From the NCBI GenBank assembly GCA_048498575.1, contig JBEHXS010000047.1:1-14941 (forward strand): a DNA stretch of 14,941 nt. Reading direction: 5' to 3'. The notes beneath the pieces were generated by a model that was given only the letters and a program-made list of their open reading frames with translations, made no database searches and was not told the origin of the DNA. The stretch is from DASZQY01 sp048498575 (GTDB lineage Bacteria > Pseudomonadota > Alphaproteobacteria > Rhizobiales > Kaistiaceae). The translations under genes and the position numbers were made by a program. Shown piece by piece: positions 7,806 through 13,949 of the stretch (the stretch's first letter is position 1; each line of letters opens with the position of its first letter).

Positions 7806-9296
7806 CTACTCGTGGACGGCCGTGCCAGGCGCCGGCCGGCCACTTCGCAGCGGCAGCTCCTTCATCAGCGCGACGAACACGAAGCCGATCGCGAGCGTCA
7901 CCACGCCTGCGGCGAAGACGTAGCGGAACGCCGGGCCGACGGCGGTGCCATGCGCCGCCGCCTCGCTGATGAGCTGCTCCAGCGAACCGATCGCCTGGCC
8001 GCCGAGCCCCAGCGCGCTGATGAAGATCGCTCCGAACAGGGCGACGAAGATCGCGCTGCCGAGCGAGCGGAAGAAGTTGAAGCTCGCCGTCGCGGTGCCG
8101 AGCTGGTGCAGCGGCACGGCGTTCTGCATGGCGACCGTCGTCACCGGGAAGATCGTGCCGAGGCCGGTGCCCGTGACGAGCAGCAGCACCTCGAGCGGCC
8201 ATAGCGAAAGCACCGGCCCGAAGGCCAGCACCCCCATGCCGATCGTCGCCACGATCAGCCCGATCAGTGGGCTGCGCTTGTAGTGGGTGGCGATCATCAT
8301 GATGCGGCCGGCGGTCTGCGCGCCGAGCACCGTCCCGCCGACGAAGGCGATGAGCGCGAGCCCCGACTGGCTGGCGGAGAGTCCGAGCACCGCCTCGAAG
8401 TAGATCGGGATGTAGATGGTGAGCGCGACACTGGTGCCGACCGCGAAGAAGTTGCTGGCCGTCGCCGCCGCCACTACCGGGTGGAGCATCACCGAGAGCG
8501 GCACGAACGGCTCTGCCGCGGTCAGCAGACGCCACACGAACAGCCCCCACGCCACCGCCGAGATCGCGAGGAGCCCGATCACCTCGAGCGAGGTCCACGG
8601 ATATTCGGCGCCGCCCCAGGAGAGCGCGAGCAGCAGCGTTACCGTGGCGACGATCATCAGCGCGCCGCCGAGGAAGTCCAGCCTGTGCGGCCGCTCGTGC
8701 CGCGGCAGCCGCTTGAGGGCGTTGTTGGCTAGCGCCAGCGCCAGCGCGCCCAGCGGCAGGTTGATCCAGAAGATGAACGACCAGTGCAGCCGCTCGGCGA
8801 AAAAGCCGCCGAGGATCGGCCCCGCGATCGACGAGGTCACGAAGACCGAGGCGAAATACGCCTGGTAGCGCATGCGTTCGCGCGGCGCGACGATGTCGCC
8901 GATGATCGTCTGCGCCAGCGCGATCAGCCCGCCGCCGCCCAGCCCCTGCAGGAGGCGGGCGAGGATCAGCACCCACATCGTGGGCGCCAGCGCCGCCAGC
9001 ACCGACGCGGCGACGAAGATCGCCACCCCGACGAGCAGCATCACCCGCCGCCCGACGATGTCGGAGAGCTTGCCGTAGATCGGCGTCACCGCCGTGCCGC
9101 TGAGCAGGTAGGCCGTCACGATCCACGGCAGGTGCTCGAGGTCGCCGAGGTCGTTGCCGATCGTCGGCAGCGCCGTCGCCACGATGGTCTGGTCCATCGC
9201 CGCCAGCAGCATGGCGAGCATGATGCCGAAGATGATGCGGCGGATTTCGCCGGGCGTAAGCACGGCGGCAGTCGGAGTGGCGACGGTATCGTCCAT
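7806..9296 (-). CDS. DHA2-family (14-TM) MFS drug efflux transporter, copy A
   Basis: This is a 496-residue major facilitator protein of the drug:H+ antiporter-2 (EmrB/QacA-like) family in the inner membrane. Family motifs are AAMDQTIVATALPTIG (32-47) in the first helix, motif A GKLSDIVGRR (75-84) in the loop after helix 2, the RLLQGLGGGG region (114-123) and motif C SSIAGPILGG (155-164) at the end of helix 5. The sequence is hydrophobic to its end, consistent with 14 helices. It has the same length and layout as the neighbouring copy B, and I estimate by eye roughly 70% identity, so the two are recent tandem paralogs. The start MDDTVATPTAA at 9296 matches MNDTAVKTP of copy B. A terminator-like hairpin and a candidate promoter lie just upstream, so it may be transcribed on its own. 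No EmrA-type partner or regulator is adjacent. The substrate is unknown. Confidence 0.9.
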   Translation of the reverse strand: MDDTVATPTAAVLTPGEIRRIIFGIMLAMLLAAMDQTIVATALPTIGNDLGDLEHLPWIVTAYLLSGTAVTPIYGKLSDIVGRRVMLLVGVAIFVAASVLAALAPTMWVLILARLLQGLGGGGLIALAQTIIGDIVAPRERMRYQAYFASVFVTSSIAGPILGGFFAERLHWSFIFWINLPLGALALALANNALKRLPRHERPHRLDFLGGALMIVATVTLLLALSWGGAEYPWTSLEVIGLLAISAVAWGLFVWRLLTAAEPFVPLSVMLHPVVAAATASNFFAVGTSVALTIYIPIYFEAVLGLSASQSGLALIAFVGGTVLGAQTAGRIMMIATHYKRSPLIGLIVATIGMGVLAFGPVLSLWPLEVLLLVTGTGLGTIFPVTTVAMQNAVPLHQLGTATASFNFFRSLGSAIFVALFGAIFISALGLGGQAIGSLEQLISEAAAHGTAVGPAFRYVFAAGVVTLAIGFVFVALMKELPLRSGRPAPGTAVHE

Positions 9297-9331
9297 GGAA
9301 AAACGCGAATTGGGGTCGGAGGAGAGGCGCC

Positions 9332-9359
9332 GCTATAGACCCTGCGCCGTCAAAAACAA
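9332..9359 (-). promoter_or_regulatory. Candidate promoter of DHA2 copy A, overlapping the preceding terminator tail
   Basis: On the minus strand TTGTTT (9354-9359) is followed after 16 bases by TATAGC (9332-9337), about 36 bases before the ATG at 9296. The -35 lies in the T-tract of the terminator of copy B. Copy B has the same arrangement with the same 16-base spacer (TTGTTT, then TACATT), and both -10 elements sit in a shared GTCTA..CGGCGC context. That conservation between paralogs is the main support; the -35 alone matches the consensus at only 3 of 6. Confidence 0.4.
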
Positions 9360-9382
9360 AGGGCCGCTTGCGGGCGGCACTT
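9351..9382 (-). terminator. Probable intrinsic terminator after DHA2 copy B
   Basis: On the minus strand a stem AAG-T-GCCGC pairs with GCGGC-C-CTT (8 pairs, one T/C mismatch; plus-strand arms 9359-9367 and 9374-9382) around a 6-base loop. It is followed by TTTGTTTTTG, whose first Ts are also the last bases of the stem. It lies 49 bases after the stop of copy B and before copy A. Confidence 0.55.
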
Positions 9383-9430
9383 GGTCTCTTGAAGACCGGC
9401 GCGAACGGCCTAGGCGAGGCCCCTGCGCGC

Positions 9431-10927
9431 CTATCGGCTGCGCAGCGGCAGTTCCTCCATTACCGTCATCGACAGGAAGCCGATGGCGAGCGTGATTGCG
9501 GCTGCGCCGAACACGTAGAGAAACGCCGGGCCGACGGCTGTGCCTTGCGTCGCTGCCTGCTGGATTAATTGCTCGAGCGAGCCGATGGCCTGGCCGCCGA
9601 CGCCGAGGCTGCCGATGAAGACCGCCCCGAAAACGGCGACGAAGAAGGCGCTGCCGAGCGAGCGGAAGAAATTGAATGCAGCCGTCGCCGTGCCGAGCTC
9701 GTGCGGCTCGACCGCGTTCTGCACCGCAACGGTCGTGATCGGGAAAATGGTGCCAAGCCCGGTGCCGACAATCGCCAGCAGCACCTCCGTCTCCCACAAT
9801 GACAGGAGGGGCGCGACGAAAGCGAACACCCCCATTCCGATGGCCGCAACCGCCAGTCCGACGACAGGCCCGAGCTTGTAGTGCGGCGTCCACGCCATGA
9901 CGCGGCTGGCGAGCTGCGCACCGACCACCGTGCCGCCGATGAAGGCGATCAGCGACACCCCCGACCAGCTGGCGCTCATTCCCATGACCACCTCGAAATA
10001 GAGGGGCAGATAGATGGTGAGGGCAACCATGGTGCCGACGGCGAAGAAGCAGGCCGCGGTTGCCGCGGCGACCACCGGATGCGACGTCACGGAGAGCGGG
10101 ATGAACGGCTCGGCCGCGGTCCTCAGGCGGATCACGAAAAGCACCCACGCCACCGCCGACAGGGCGAGCAGGCCGAGAACCTGCACCGAACTCCACGCGT
10201 AGGAGCCGCCGCCCCATGACAGCGCGAGCAGCACGCTCACCGCGGCCACGACCACCAGGCTCGCGCCGATGTAGTCGATCTTGTGCGGCCGTTCGCGGCG
10301 CGGCAGGCGCTTCATGACGTCGTTTGTCATGTAGAAGGCAACCGCCCCGAGCGGCAGGTTGATCCAGAAGATCAGCGACCAGTGGAGTTCGTCGGAAAAG
10401 AAGCCGCCAAGGACCGGTCCGGCGATCGATGAGATCATGAAGACGATCGCGAAATAGCCCTGGTACCGCATGCGCTCCACTGGCGGCACGACGTCGCCGA
10501 CGATCGTCTGCGACAGCGCGATCAGTCCGCCGCCGCCGAGCCCCTGCAGGAAGCGCGCGGCGATCAGGAACCACATGGTCGGGGCGATGGCCGAAAGGAC
10601 CGATGCCGCAACGAAGACGAAGATCGCGGTCATCATGGTGACGCGCCGGCCCACCACGTCCGCGAATTTCCCGTAAAGCGGCGTCACCGCCGTGCCGCTC
10701 AGCAGATAGGCCGTCACGACCCACGGCAGGTGCTCGACGTCGTGCAGGTCGTTGCCAATGGTCGGCAGCGCCGTCGCCACGATGGTCTGGTCCATCGCCG
10801 CGAGCAGCATCGCGAGGATGATGCCGACCATGATCCGGCGGATAGCGGCTTTGTCGAGCGGGTTGGCTGCTGCGGCGACGGCGCCGCCACCGGCCGAATT
10901 CGGCGTCTTCACGGCGGTATCGTTCAT
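9431..10927 (-). CDS. DHA2-family (14-TM) MFS drug efflux transporter, copy B
   Basis: This 498-residue paralog of copy A is also an EmrB/QacA-like drug:H+ antiporter. The first-helix motif AAMDQTIVATALPTIG is at 43-58, motif A GKFADVVGRR at 86-95 and motif C SSIAGPVLGG near 166-175. The C-terminus MEELPLRSR parallels MKELPLRSG in copy A. The ATG at 10927 is preferred over an in-frame ATG at 10975 for two reasons. MNDTAVKTP lines up with the start of copy A, and the upstream ATG falls inside the spacer of the candidate promoter. Against copy A, the 12 or so extra N-terminal residues (Gly/Ala-rich) and scattered conservative changes are the main differences. No clear Shine-Dalgarno is seen. 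Terminator-like hairpins on both sides suggest a single-gene transcript. Substrate and regulator are unknown. Confidence 0.9.
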   Translation of the reverse strand: MNDTAVKTPNSAGGGAVAAAANPLDKAAIRRIMVGIILAMLLAAMDQTIVATALPTIGNDLHDVEHLPWVVTAYLLSGTAVTPLYGKFADVVGRRVTMMTAIFVFVAASVLSAIAPTMWFLIAARFLQGLGGGGLIALSQTIVGDVVPPVERMRYQGYFAIVFMISSIAGPVLGGFFSDELHWSLIFWINLPLGAVAFYMTNDVMKRLPRRERPHKIDYIGASLVVVAAVSVLLALSWGGGSYAWSSVQVLGLLALSAVAWVLFVIRLRTAAEPFIPLSVTSHPVVAAATAACFFAVGTMVALTIYLPLYFEVVMGMSASWSGVSLIAFIGGTVVGAQLASRVMAWTPHYKLGPVVGLAVAAIGMGVFAFVAPLLSLWETEVLLAIVGTGLGTIFPITTVAVQNAVEPHELGTATAAFNFFRSLGSAFFVAVFGAVFIGSLGVGGQAIGSLEQLIQQAATQGTAVGPAFLYVFGAAAITLAIGFLSMTVMEELPLRSR

Positions 10928-10960
10928 GGAATGGACCAGTCGCGAAGCGATTGCGCGCCG

Positions 10961-10988
10961 AATGTAGACGCGCATGCCCGGAAAACAA
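10961..10988 (-). promoter_or_regulatory. Candidate promoter of DHA2 copy B, overlapping the preceding terminator tail
   Basis: On the minus strand TTGTTT (10983-10988) is followed after 16 bases by TACATT (10961-10966), about 34 bases before the ATG at 10927. The layout repeats that of copy A. The -35 is formed by the T-tract of the terminator of the upstream L,D-transpeptidase gene. Confidence 0.4.
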
Positions 10989-11012
10989 AGGACCGCCCGA
11001 GGGCGGTCCTTT
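10981..11012 (-). terminator. Intrinsic terminator after L,D-transpeptidase 1
   Basis: A perfect 12-base inverted repeat (10987-10998 and 11001-11012, arms AAAGGACCGCCC and GGGCGGTCCTTT) has a 2-base centre, giving a GC-rich stem closed by a small loop. Read on the minus strand it is followed by GTTTTC, so the tail reads TTTGTTTTC. It lies 25 bases after the stop of the transpeptidase gene. Confidence 0.85.
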
Positions 11013-11036
11013 CGACGTCCGGCAGACAGCCGATTC

Positions 11037-11690
11037 CTACATCACGATGACTTTCGCACCGACCTTGGCGCGATTGTACAGGTCGGTCACGTCGTCGTTG
11101 ACCAGCCGGATGCAACCCGACGAGACGTTGAGCCCGATCGTCCACGGCTCGCTCGTGCCGTGGATGCGGAAGCCGGTGTCGCCGCTGCCGTTGTAGAGAT
11201 ACATGGCGCGGGCGCCGAGCGGGTTGTCGGGTCCGCCGGCCATGTGGGTCGGCAGGCGCACGCCGCGGGCGCGCTCGCGCGCCACCATCTGCGGCGGCGG
11301 GGTCCATCCCGGCCACTCGGCCTTGTTGCCGATGTGCACGGTGCCGCGCCAGCCGAAGCCCTCGCGGCCGACGCCGACGCCGTAGCGGATCGCCGCGCCG
11401 TTGCCCTCGATGAAGTAGAGGAAGTGCTGGTCGGGATCGATGATGATCGTGCCGGGCTTCTCGTTGGTCTGGTACGAGACCTCCTGCCGGTGGAACTTCC
11501 ACGGCACCACCCGTTCCGGCGAAACGTCCTCCGGCCACAGGACCTGCCCGGCGTATTGCGAGCTGTCGTCGCTGTTGCCGCCCGAAAGCAGGCTGTCGAA
11601 GAAATCGGCCAGCGGCCCGGCGTGTGCGACGCCGCTCGTTGCCACGCCGGCGCTCAGCACCGCCGCGAAAATCAGTCTGCCCATGCGCAT
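11037..11690 (-). CDS. Exported L,D-transpeptidase (YkuD family), copy 1
   Basis: This 217-residue protein has a signal peptide (basic MRMGR, hydrophobic core, AHA-G cleavage likely after residue 24) and a YkuD catalytic domain over about 79-217. The domain begins PGTIIIDPDQHFLYF (79-93) and carries the active-site pattern: HGT with His 177 and SSGCIRL with Cys 193 and Arg 195. Family members form 3-3 peptidoglycan cross-links or attach proteins to peptidoglycan in the periplasm. It lacks visible LysM or PG-binding domains. The ATG at 11690 has a GGGGAG site 9 bases upstream (11700-11705); an in-frame ATG two codons in would shorten the basic region. A strong terminator follows it. It is a tandem paralog of copy 2, sharing the NPLGARA, RIHGT.EPWTIG and C-terminal KVIVM blocks. 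The exact acceptor substrate cannot be told. Confidence 0.9.
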   Translation of the reverse strand: MRMGRLIFAAVLSAGVATSGVAHAGPLADFFDSLLSGGNSDDSSQYAGQVLWPEDVSPERVVPWKFHRQEVSYQTNEKPGTIIIDPDQHFLYFIEGNGAAIRYGVGVGREGFGWRGTVHIGNKAEWPGWTPPPQMVARERARGVRLPTHMAGGPDNPLGARAMYLYNGSGDTGFRIHGTSEPWTIGLNVSSGCIRLVNDDVTDLYNRAKVGAKVIVM

Positions 11691-11725
11691 TGTCTCAAGC
11701 TCCCCACGAGTGCTTGGAATAAGGA

Positions 11726-11755
11726 AAATTACCGAATCCGCCCCCCTGCGGGCAA
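11726..11755 (-). promoter_or_regulatory. Weak candidate promoter of L,D-transpeptidase 1
   Basis: On the minus strand TTGCCC (11750-11755), 18 bases, then TAATTT (11726-11731) would start transcription near 11719, about 29 bases before the ATG. Matches are 4 of 6 and 3 of 6. It is the most promoter-like element in the 96-base gap, but the gap could simply be read through from copy 2. Confidence 0.25.
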
Positions 11756-11786
11756 GCCGTCTCGGGTCACGGAACGGTGATGCAAA

Positions 11787-12422
11787 TCACATGACGATGA
11801 CTTTGGTTCCAACCGGCACCCGCCGGTAGAGGTCGACCACGTCCTCGTTGCGCATCCGGATACAGCCGGAAGACACCGCCTGGCCGATCGTCCACGGTTC
11901 CGCGGTGCCATGAATGCGGTAAAGGGTTGAACCCAGGTAGAGCGCCCGGGCGCCCAGCGGATTATCGAGGCCGCCCGCCATATGGGTCGGGATGCCCGGC
12001 TGCCGCTTCAGCATTTCGCTCGGCGGCGTCCAGTCCGGCCATTCCGCCTTGCGGCTGACGAAGTGGACACCGGCCCATTCGAAGCCCGGCTTGCCGACGC
12101 CGACGCCATAACGCAGCGCCTTGCCGTCGCCCATGATCAGGTAAAGGTGGCGCGAAACCGTGTCGATGATGATCGTCCCGGCCTTCTCGCCGCTGGCATA
12201 GCTCACCACCTGCGGCATGAATTCGGCCGGCAGCGGGTAGTCGCGCACCTGGTCCGATTCGCCTGGAATGGTGACGGTGCTGCCCTGCGGCGTATCCTGC
12301 GTCACGACCGCAAGGTCGGGGCTGAGAACGCCCGGCGGGGTGCCGGCATTGAAGGCTAGGGCGGAGGTGGCCGGGAGCGCGATCAGCGAGGCCAGCGCGG
12401 CTGCTGACAGAAGCGAACGCAT
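11787..12422 (-). CDS. Exported L,D-transpeptidase (YkuD family), copy 2
   Basis: This 211-residue exported transpeptidase starts MRSLLSAAALASLIAL with likely signal cleavage after ALA (residue 23). The YkuD domain runs from about AGTIIIDTVSRHLYL (81-95) to the C-terminal KVIVM. It has His 171 in RIHGTAEPW and Cys 187 and Arg 189 in SSGCIRM, so the active site is complete. The start at 12422 is chosen because it places a classic signal peptide at the N-terminus; an upstream TTG at 12452 would add ten polar residues. No Shine-Dalgarno is evident (CCCCCACC precedes the ATG). It diverges from tag across 84 bases. It differs from copy 1 mainly in the variable region between signal peptide and catalytic domain. 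I see no convincing T-tailed terminator in the 96 bases after it. Confidence 0.9.
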   Translation of the reverse strand: MRSLLSAAALASLIALPATSALAFNAGTPPGVLSPDLAVVTQDTPQGSTVTIPGESDQVRDYPLPAEFMPQVVSYASGEKAGTIIIDTVSRHLYLIMGDGKALRYGVGVGKPGFEWAGVHFVSRKAEWPDWTPPSEMLKRQPGIPTHMAGGLDNPLGARALYLGSTLYRIHGTAEPWTIGQAVSSGCIRMRNEDVVDLYRRVPVGTKVIVM

Positions 12423-12506
12423 GGTGGGGGTACTCGTTACTCGGTGGCACAAACACGGAAGCGGGGGTTACCCTGCGACTCCAAGGCTAAGGAAGAGTTA
12501 CGGGCG

Positions 12507-13142
12507 ATGAGCGACAGCGACGGATTGATAGTCGGCGAGGACGGCAAGCGCCGCTGCTTCTGGGGCGGCACCGGCGGCGAATACGCCGCCTATCACGACG
12601 ACGAATGGGGCCGCCCGGTCGCCGATGACTCGCGCCTGTTCGAGAAGCTCTGCCTCGAAGGCTTCCAGTCCGGCCTGTCGTGGCTGACGATTCTGAGGAA
12701 GCGCGAGAACTTCCGCAAAGCCTTCGCCGGCTTCGACATCCCGAAGGTCGCGGAATTCGGCAAGCGCGACGTCGCGCGCCTGCTCAAGGATGCCGGCATC
12801 GTCCGCCATCGCGGCAAGATCGAGTCCACCATCAACAACGCCAATCGCGCGCTGGAGCTGATCGGGAAGGAGGGCTCGCTCGCCGCCTTCTTCTGGCGCT
12901 ACGAGCCGAACGCGAAGCTGCGTCCGAAGACGCTGGATCGCGAGGCGCTCCGCGCCCAGTCGACGTCACCCGAGTCCGTCGCGCTGTCGAAGGAGCTGAA
13001 GAAGCGCGGCTGGACCTTCGTCGGCCCGACCACCGTCTACGCCTTCATGCAGGCGATGGGTCTCGTCAACGACCACATCTCCGGCTGCTTCTGCCGCACC
13101 GACGTCGAGAAGCTGCGCAAGGCATTCGCCCGGCCGACGTGA
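12507..13142 (+). CDS. tag: 3-methyladenine DNA glycosylase I
   Basis: This 211-residue cytoplasmic base-excision repair enzyme removes 3-methyladenine from alkylated DNA. It aligns well with E. coli Tag (187 aa). The zinc ligands are all present: Cys 17 in RRCFWGG, His 30 in AAYHDDEWG, and His 190 and Cys 194 in LVNDHISGCFC. The CLEGFQSGLSWLTIL block (49-63) carries the glutamate (51) and tryptophan (59) of the base pocket, and IVRHRGKI (98-105) and KKRGWTFVGPTT (165-176) are the other family blocks. The ATG at 12507 is preferred to an upstream in-frame GTG at 12444. A GGAAGAG site (12491-12497) lies 9 bases before it, and the extra residues would be unlike the family. It stands alone on the plus strand, divergent from the transpeptidase and convergent with hisG. 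Confidence 0.95.
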   Translation: MSDSDGLIVGEDGKRRCFWGGTGGEYAAYHDDEWGRPVADDSRLFEKLCLEGFQSGLSWLTILRKRENFRKAFAGFDIPKVAEFGKRDVARLLKDAGIVRHRGKIESTINNANRALELIGKEGSLAAFFWRYEPNAKLRPKTLDREALRAQSTSPESVALSKELKKRGWTFVGPTTVYAFMQAMGLVNDHISGCFCRTDVEKLRKAFARPT

Positions 13143-13170
13143 GGTCACACAATCAAATTGCACCCGCGGC

Positions 13171-13246
13171 ATCCCCTCTCCCCTTGTGGGAGAGGGCTTC
13201 CGCTCTTGGCGAGCAGAGCGAGCCTAGAGCGGAAGGGTGAGGGGGG
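13171..13246. repeat. Palindromic intergenic repeat between tag and hisG
   Basis: The convergent gap holds two adjacent hairpins. The first is CCCTCTCCC (13174-13182), loop CTTGT, GGGAGAGGG (13188-13196), a perfect 9-base stem. The second is a 14-base stem with one mismatch, starting CTTCCGCTCT (13197-13206) and closing AGAGCGGAAG (13226-13235). A third arm GGGTGAGGGG (13236-13245) is the complement of the first CCCCTCTCCC with one mismatch, so an outer pairing can replace the first hairpin. Such CCCTCTCCC...GGGTGAGGGG elements are dispersed intergenic repeats in many alphaproteobacterial genomes. Here it may also act as a bidirectional terminator, although neither side has a T-tract. Confidence 0.7.
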
Positions 13247-13256
13247 CCGCCTCGCC

Positions 13257-13949
13257 CTAAACCACCGCCCGCAGCTTCCCCACGATCGCCGCGTACGCCT
13301 TCCTCTGCTCCGCCGTCCAGCGCATCTTCTTGCTCGCCACCAGGTGCGCCTCCGACGCCAGGATCAGCCCGTCGCGGAGCGTCTTCAGCCCGTTGGCGCG
13401 CAGCGTCGCACCGGTCGAGGTGATGTCCACGATGAGGTCCGCCGCGCCCGATGCTGGCGCCCCCTCGGTCGCGCCCAGACTCTCGACGATGCGGTAGTCG
13501 GCGATGCCGTGCCCGGCGAAAAACCGCCGCGTGATGTTGATGTACTTGGTCGCCACCGTGAGCCGCCGTCCGTGCGTCGGCCGGAAGGAGGCCGCGACAT
13601 CGTCGAGGTCCTCCATCGTCTCGACGTCCACCCACGGCTCCGGCACCGCCACCACGACGTCACAGCGTCCGAAGCCGAGCGCGAGCGACAGCTCCGCCCG
13701 CCGGTCGGCGCTCTCCGCCACCTGGTCGCGCCCGGTGATCCCGGCGTGCACGGAACCCGCTGCGATCTCGCGCGCGATCTCCGGCGCCGAGAGGTAGGCG
13801 ATCTCGACCGTGGGCAGCGCCTCGATGCGCCCGCGATAGCTGCGCGTGCCGCCCGAGGTCAGCCCGAGCCCGGCGCGCTTGAACAGCGCGGTCGCGTCCT
13901 GCTGCAGGCGGCCCTTGGAGGGCACGGCAAGGATCAGCGGCGCGCTCAT
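13257..13949 (-). CDS. hisG: ATP phosphoribosyltransferase, short-form catalytic subunit
   Basis: This 230-residue enzyme joins ATP and PRPP to give phosphoribosyl-ATP, the first and regulated step of histidine synthesis. The N-terminal VPSKGRL motif (9-15), HAGITGRDQ (68-76), TKYINITRRFF (134-144) and the PRPP-binding loop in ADLIVDITSTGATLRANG (170-187) are all visible. The protein lacks the roughly 80-residue C-terminal ACT-like regulatory domain of long HisG, so it is the HisGs form that works as a complex with HisZ, which is encoded immediately upstream. The start at 13949 overlaps the hisZ stop as ATGA; a longer frame beginning 11 codons earlier would lie inside hisZ and is not needed. 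The family length and the coupling make the call secure. Confidence 0.96.
   Translation of the reverse strand: MSAPLILAVPSKGRLQQDATALFKRAGLGLTSGGTRSYRGRIEALPTVEIAYLSAPEIAREIAAGSVHAGITGRDQVAESADRRAELSLALGFGRCDVVVAVPEPWVDVETMEDLDDVAASFRPTHGRRLTVATKYINITRRFFAGHGIADYRIVESLGATEGAPASGAADLIVDITSTGATLRANGLKTLRDGLILASEAHLVASKKMRWTAEQRKAYAAIVGKLRAVV

Noticed and set aside
7549..9126. A 525-codon minus-strand frame overlapping DHA2 copy A in another frame.
   Set aside because: It is Arg/Asp/Gly-rich with no membrane segments. The overlapping frame has all MFS motifs.
9338..9355. A TTGACG sequence on the minus strand before DHA2 copy A as a -35 box.
   Set aside because: It is only 10 bases from the TATAGC -10 box, too close for sigma70. 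The TTGTTT reading has a 16-base spacer and is shared with copy B.
10928..10975. A 16-residue N-terminal extension of DHA2 copy B from an ATG at 10975.
   Set aside because: Copy A has no counterpart, there is no Shine-Dalgarno, and the extension overlaps the candidate promoter.
9333..10988. A 551-codon minus-strand frame overlapping DHA2 copy B.
   Set aside because: It is an out-of-frame shadow of copy B with low-complexity composition.
11777..11790. A small hairpin GTGAT-GCAA-ATCAC over the stop codon of transpeptidase copy 2.
   Set aside because: The stem has only five pairs and no T-tract follows on the minus strand, so it is not a convincing terminator or operator.
12444..12506. A GTG start adding 21 residues to Tag.
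   Set aside because: A better-placed Shine-Dalgarno serves the ATG at 12507, and the added residues do not belong to the family.
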